A stretch of 56,175 nucleotides of DNA from Treponema sp. (lineage in GTDB: Bacteria; Spirochaetota; Spirochaetia; Treponematales; Breznakiellaceae): positions 1 to 56,175 of the forward strand of contig WQWU01000007.1 in NCBI GenBank assembly GCA_009785215.1, written 5' to 3'. The position numbers and the translations under genes are program-made. The notes beneath the pieces are model-generated. The model had not been told where the DNA came from, searched no databases, and was given only the letters and a program-made list of their open reading frames with translations. Positions 52,585 through 56,175 of the stretch are shown in pieces. Numbering within the stretch: position 1 is the stretch's first letter; every line of letters begins with the position of its first letter.

Positions 52585-52965
52585 ATGAAATTGCTTGTTG
52601 TTGATGATTCGTCAGTAATAAGGAAGGTTGTTAAAGCGGCAGCCGATATGCTTCAAATGAAAATTGTAGAAGCACAGGATGGAATAGAAGCTATCGAGAT
52701 TCTTTCCAAAATCTACAAAGAAATAGATCTAATTCTTTTGGATTGGAACATGCCGGAAAAAAGCGGCTATGAAGTTCTTGTAGAAATAAAGAACGATGAA
52801 ACATATAAACATATTCCGGTAATGATGGTAACAACAGAGGGGCAGCAAAGCAATATTGTCGCCGCGGTTCAGGCAGGCGCATGTAATTATCTTGTTAAGC
52901 CGTTTACTGTAGAAGATTTGGAGTCCAAGATTCTTGAATGTCTTGGAAAAGGAGGCGGTTTTTAA
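52585..52965 (+). CDS. cheY: Response regulator CheY
   Basis: Single receiver domain of 126 residues that carries the phosphate signal to the flagellar switch. Residues D7, D8, D53 (LLDWNMPEKSG), T84 and K105 (LVKPF) are all present. AAGGAG lies seven bases before the ATG. A 1-base overlap ties it to cheX, whose product dephosphorylates it. Confidence 0.96.
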   Translation: MKLLVVDDSSVIRKVVKAAADMLQMKIVEAQDGIEAIEILSKIYKEIDLILLDWNMPEKSGYEVLVEIKNDETYKHIPVMMVTTEGQQSNIVAAVQAGACNYLVKPFTVEDLESKILECLGKGGGF

Positions 52966-53417
52966 TGAACATAGATGAAGAATTAGGACAGATTTTTTCC
53001 AGTGTACTTATGGAGATTGTTTCAACTATCTCTGGTTTTTCTCTTGATATTATACCGGACAGCGATGAAAGTTTTGATGAAATGACAGGTATAATGTCTC
53101 TTTGTGATAATAACAGCAGAATATTATTTATTTCTGCAAAGGAAAAAGATATGCGCCAGTTATGTTCATATATGATTGGTGTTCCCCAGGAAGAAATATC
53201 CAGCGATGATGTTGATGATTCTTTATGTGAACTTGTAAACATGGCTGCCGGCAGCGCAAAACTGCGCCTTAGCGGATCAGATTGCAAATTTAATCTGTCA
53301 TCGCCGTTTCTGCTTAAAGGAGATAATATGCGTATAAGCGGCAAAAAGAAAACCCGTATTATTTCAAAAACTCTGGGAAATGGTGATATAACCATTAAGA
53401 TTAAAATTGTTTATTAA
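52965..53417 (+). CDS. cheX: CheX/CheC-type phosphatase
   Basis: Removes phosphate from CheY-P. A 150-residue CheX protein: the family's ELVNMAAGSAKLRLSG helix carries the catalytic Glu and Asn (E in CEL, N in VNM, about 90-96), preceded by SSDDVDDSL. CheX is the usual CheY phosphatase of spirochaetes in place of CheZ. The true start is ATG 52965 (TTTTTAATG, overlapping the cheY stop by one base) with AAGGAGG about nine bases upstream. The longer frame from 52938 is not expected. Confidence 0.85.
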   Translation: MNIDEELGQIFSSVLMEIVSTISGFSLDIIPDSDESFDEMTGIMSLCDNNSRILFISAKEKDMRQLCSYMIGVPQEEISSDDVDDSLCELVNMAAGSAKLRLSGSDCKFNLSSPFLLKGDNMRISGKKKTRIISKTLGNGDITIKIKIVY

Positions 53418-53441
53418 AATTATAACGCAGGAAAAAGACAA

Positions 53442-55760
53442 ATGACAAATGAAATTGAACGGAATAATCTTCTCCTGCAGACATTAAATCAGGTTGCAAT
53501 TGTACTTCTGGATCCCGAACTTACCGGAATGGAAAACAACATTTACGGCAGTATGGACATGATGGTAAAAGCTGTAAATGCAGACAGGGTTTCTATATGG
53601 AAAAATCATATTTATCATGATGAGTTATGCGCATCTCAGCTTTATGAGTGGTCAGAAGAGCTTGTTCCCCAGCAAAATGCAGATTATACAGTAAATATAT
53701 CTTACAAAAAAAATATGCCCGATTGGGAAAAATTGTTTTCTTCTGGGCAATGCGTAAACGGTTTAACAGACGATATGGAACCTAACTCGCGTAATTTTCT
53801 TGCAATAATGCAGGTACAGTCTATTTTTGCGGCTCCAATTTTTGTACGCGATCATTTTTGGGGGTTTATTGAGTTTGATGATTGTCATATTAAAAGAACA
53901 TTTTCAGAAAACGAAGTAGCTATTTTAAGATCCTGCTGTCTTTTAATTGGAAACGTTTTTCTTCGCAGTGAAATGACGTTAGACCTCCAAAATAATATAA
54001 AAGAATTAAAAAATCTTCATTTAGAACTGGAAAAAGCGCTTGACGATGCAAAAGCCGCCAGCCGCTCCAAAACATCGTTTCTTGCCAACATGAGTCATGA
54101 AATCCGCACTCCCATGAACAGTATTATTGGATTTTCTGAACTTGCTATAGACGACAATATCTCACCGAAAGCCAATGATTATTTTTTAAAAATACTGGAT
54201 AATTCCAAATGGCTATTGCATATAATTAACGACATTTTGGATTTATCAAAAATTGAATCCGGCAAGATGGAATTGGAAAACATTCAATTTAACCTGCATG
54301 AAATATTTGCTGCCAGTAAAACGTTAATTATGCCCAAAGTAATAGAAAAAGGTTTAAAAACTTCATTTTTTATAGAACCTGTTACCGGCAGAAAAATGTT
54401 CAGCGACCCTACAAGGCTTCGTCAAGTACTTGTAAATCTATTATCCAACGCTGTTAAATTTACAGATTCAGGCACTATTGAAATGCAGGCGGTTGTAAAA
54501 GAAATAACACCAGACAGCGTAACAATATCTTTTATAATCAAAGACAGCGGCATTGGAATTGCCCCGGATCAAATAAAAAAAATAATGGATCCGTTTACAC
54601 AGGCTGAATCAGGAACAACAAGAAAATTCGGCGGAACAGGCCTTGGTCTTCCAATTACAAAAAATATTATAGAAATGATGGGGGGTTCGCTTTCTGTCGA
54701 AAGCACACCAGGTGCAGGCAGTAAATTCAGCTTCGAAGTAACTTTTAATACCATTAATGCAGCCGCTGATAATGATATAACTGAACATAGTAATTTTGAT
54801 AATTTAGAAAAACCAGTTTTTGACGGCGAAATTTTAATTTGCGAAGATAATATAATGAATCAGCAGGTTATACGCGAACATTTAACCAGAGTGGGATTAA
54901 AAACAATAGTTGCTTCCAACGGCAGGGAGGGTGTAGAATATATAGAAAACCGCGCCAAAAGAAAAGAAAAACAATTTGATTTAGTTTTTATGGATATACA
55001 TATGCCTGTCATGGATGGCCTAAAAGCTGCAGCTGCCATTACTTCGATTGACAAAAGTATTCCTATTGTTGCAATGACAGCAAATGTAATAACTGATGAC
55101 AGGGAAAATTATCTGTCTATGGGTATGGTTGATTGTGTAGGAAAACCCTTTTCTTCGCAGGAGCTTTGGTTGTGTTTAATGAAATACATCAAATCTGCGG
55201 CTGTAAAAAAAGATAAAACAGCCAATCAGGAAGAAAGCGATCATGTTTTTTATTTAAAGTTAGTGAATTATTTTGTTAAGATAAACTGTAATAAATTCCA
55301 GGAAATAACCAGCGCTTTGGATTCTGGTGATATAAAATTGGCACACATGCTTGTTCATACTTTAAAGAGCAATGCCGGGCAATTAAAAAAAACGCATTTG
55401 CAGAAAATATCGGAAGAAGTGGAAAACTGCCTTAAAAACGGCGAAAATCTTGTTACAGAGCAGCAATTAAGTTTACTTGAAAAAGAATTAATCTCTGCCT
55501 TAAATGACTTTAAGCTCTTAATAGATGAGGTCTCTGAATCTGAATCTGTAAATGAGACAATAACAGACACCGCAGCAGCTCAACTATTATTAAATGAACT
55601 GGAACCTTTATTAAAACAGGGTAACGCTGAGTGTCTGTCTTACATTGAAAAACTAAAATCGATCAAGGGCAGTAAAAAACTAATTTCACAAATTGAAGAT
55701 TTAGACTTTGAACCCGCGATTCTGACATTAGCTGAATTGAAAGCCGGATATCCTGCATAA
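53442..55760 (+). CDS. Hybrid sensor histidine kinase with GAF, receiver and HPt domains
   Basis: A 772-residue cytoplasmic hybrid kinase with no membrane segment. Order: an N-terminal GAF-like sensor (about 20-175), a short coiled coil, a HisKA domain with H219 (MSHEIRTPMN), an ATPase domain with NLLSNAVKFT and GGTGLGLPI, a receiver with D518 (FMDIHMPVMDG), and an HPt domain with H639 (HTLKSNAG). This is the four-step phosphorelay layout of BarA-like kinases, but with a soluble sensor. It follows cheX by 24 bases, so it probably feeds on, or reports, the same array. The output response regulator is not in the window. Confidence 0.93.
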   Translation: MTNEIERNNLLLQTLNQVAIVLLDPELTGMENNIYGSMDMMVKAVNADRVSIWKNHIYHDELCASQLYEWSEELVPQQNADYTVNISYKKNMPDWEKLFSSGQCVNGLTDDMEPNSRNFLAIMQVQSIFAAPIFVRDHFWGFIEFDDCHIKRTFSENEVAILRSCCLLIGNVFLRSEMTLDLQNNIKELKNLHLELEKALDDAKAASRSKTSFLANMSHEIRTPMNSIIGFSELAIDDNISPKANDYFLKILDNSKWLLHIINDILDLSKIESGKMELENIQFNLHEIFAASKTLIMPKVIEKGLKTSFFIEPVTGRKMFSDPTRLRQVLVNLLSNAVKFTDSGTIEMQAVVKEITPDSVTISFIIKDSGIGIAPDQIKKIMDPFTQAESGTTRKFGGTGLGLPITKNIIEMMGGSLSVESTPGAGSKFSFEVTFNTINAAADNDITEHSNFDNLEKPVFDGEILICEDNIMNQQVIREHLTRVGLKTIVASNGREGVEYIENRAKRKEKQFDLVFMDIHMPVMDGLKAAAAITSIDKSIPIVAMTANVITDDRENYLSMGMVDCVGKPFSSQELWLCLMKYIKSAAVKKDKTANQEESDHVFYLKLVNYFVKINCNKFQEITSALDSGDIKLAHMLVHTLKSNAGQLKKTHLQKISEEVENCLKNGENLVTEQQLSLLEKELISALNDFKLLIDEVSESESVNETITDTAAAQLLLNELEPLLKQGNAECLSYIEKLKSIKGSKKLISQIEDLDFEPAILTLAELKAGYPA

Positions 55761-55836
55761 AAACATAGTATTTTTAACTGTATTTAAGCAAAAAAAAGCT
55801 ACACTCCGAAAATGGAGCATCGCTTCTTATAGCGGA

Positions 55837-56043
55837 GATAGGACTTGCCTTACATTCGGCAACAAGCCTCCCTACGGTCGGCGAGCCGAATAGAAGTTTT
55901 TACTGCATCGCCATTCGGCGATGCGTCGGCTTCCATGTTGCCTCATTTCAGGCCGTCTTTTTTGCTGAACCAGCATCCATGCTGGTTCACCCTGTGGAAC
56001 CTTTCGGTTCCTTCAGGCACGCAAAGAAGTTTCAAGTCCTATC
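55837..56043. repeat. Hairpin-rich repeat with terminal inverted repeats
   Basis: GATAGGACTTG (55837-55847) and CAAGTCCTATC (56033-56043) are exact inverted repeats around about 185 bases that fold into perfect small hairpins: ATTCGGC/GCCGAAT (55854-55891), GCATCGCC/GGCGATGC (55905-55924), GAACCAGCAT/ATGCTGGTTC (55967-55988) and GGAACC/GGTTCC (55996-56011). On the minus strand it shares GCATGGATGC and AGACGGCCTGAAA with the tRNA-Pro insert. Its left edge on the minus strand is AAGG-CAAGTCC, the same junction as at tRNA-Leu. A plus-strand open frame across it is not a real gene. Confidence 0.75.
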
Positions 56044-56053
56044 TTGCTTTATA

Positions 56054-56175
56054 ATCGAGTAGGAGACCGCTCATTATTTGAGCGATCGACCTCTCACACC
56101 ACCGTGCGTACCGACCGGTACACGGCGGTTCAACAGAAACTATGACACAATTCTAATTGATTAAACTTTGCTTTC
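56054..56175 (-). mobile_element. Group II intron, 3' end (domains V and VI)
   Basis: On the minus strand 56131-56098 form a 34-base domain V: CCGCCGTG pairs with CACGGTGG, TACC with GGTA, with a CG two-base bulge, and the CGC catalytic triad near the base. Domain VI follows (GATCGCTC pairs with GAGCGGTC at 56087-56065), ending CCTACTCGAT at about 56054, which is the probable 3' splice end. The intron-encoded reverse transcriptase would lie to the right, beyond the window. The CGC triad is of the type found in bacterial group IIC introns. Confidence 0.75.

Noticed and set aside
55845-56054. Plus-strand frame of 69 codons
   Set aside because: It covers the hairpin-rich repeat only; the composition reflects hairpins, and no ribosome site precedes it.
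1-56175. CRISPR array
   Set aside because: No regularly spaced identical repeats were found; the repeats present are tRNA-linked or dispersed.

Overview
The window reads as chromosomal DNA of an AT-rich, host-associated spirochaete, most likely Treponema or a close relative. No single gene proves this. The supports are loose spirochaete-type lipoboxes on PotD, the sugar-binding protein and a CsgG/LpoB-like protein, a CheX next to CheY and CheA, the C4 zinc-finger form of L28, a TGS/ThrRS-like fused uridine-kinase family protein, and the gene order cdaA-cdaR-acpS-DUF2225-truA.

Layout. 1-646 (minus): 5' part of a CPA2-type Na+/H+ antiporter. 801-1481: a metallophosphoesterase. 1531-10404: a tightly packed operon of eight genes (valS, small HD alarmone-hydrolase-like gene, dxs, cdaA, cdaR, acpS, DUF2225, truA). 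10490-14496: potABCD polyamine uptake. 14614-15409: rpmB behind a palindromic leader, then an unknown gene. 15412-24414 (minus): an XRE regulator, a CUT1 sugar ABC transporter without its ATPase, a GH3 N-acetylhexosaminidase-like enzyme, nicotinamidase, nicotinate phosphoribosyltransferase and the uridine-kinase-like fusion. 24521-28160: an accessory stretch with secreted unknowns, a DUF1902/HicB-like gene with a HicA-like remnant, an unknown two-gene operon, and tRNA-Thr, tRNA-Leu and tRNA-Lys. 28192-33998: tig-clpP-clpX-lon. 34044-38853: a lipoprotein, iorB-paaK, and a radical SAM/DUF4130 pair. 38945-45364: a TolC-MFP-RND efflux operon plus a Gfo/Idh/MocA oxidoreductase. 45363-45911: a MITE-like inverted repeat, tRNA-Pro and a duplicated repeat. 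46002-55760: an accessory chemosensory operon (cheA, cheW, mcp, cheB without receiver, cheR, cheY, cheX, hybrid kinase). 55837-56175: a hairpin-rich repeat and the 3' end of a group II intron on the minus strand.

The most unusual signal is a family of small repeats joined to tRNA 3' ends. At both tRNA-Leu and tRNA-Pro the tRNA is followed by a second copy of its own 3' end, starting exactly at C56 of the T-loop, and in both cases the ten bases before that copy are GGCTGAAAGG. The tRNA-Pro element shares two further motifs with the hairpin-rich element at 55.8-56.0 kb, which lies beside the group II intron. Separately, a dispersed repeat of the CTCACRCAGAGACGC type is present in frame inside two enzymes (Dxs and the Gfo/Idh protein). 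Several genes (valS, the radical SAM gene, the uridine-kinase-like gene) have -10 boxes so close to the start codon that leaderless mRNAs are likely. The TolC-family gene appears to start with CTG.
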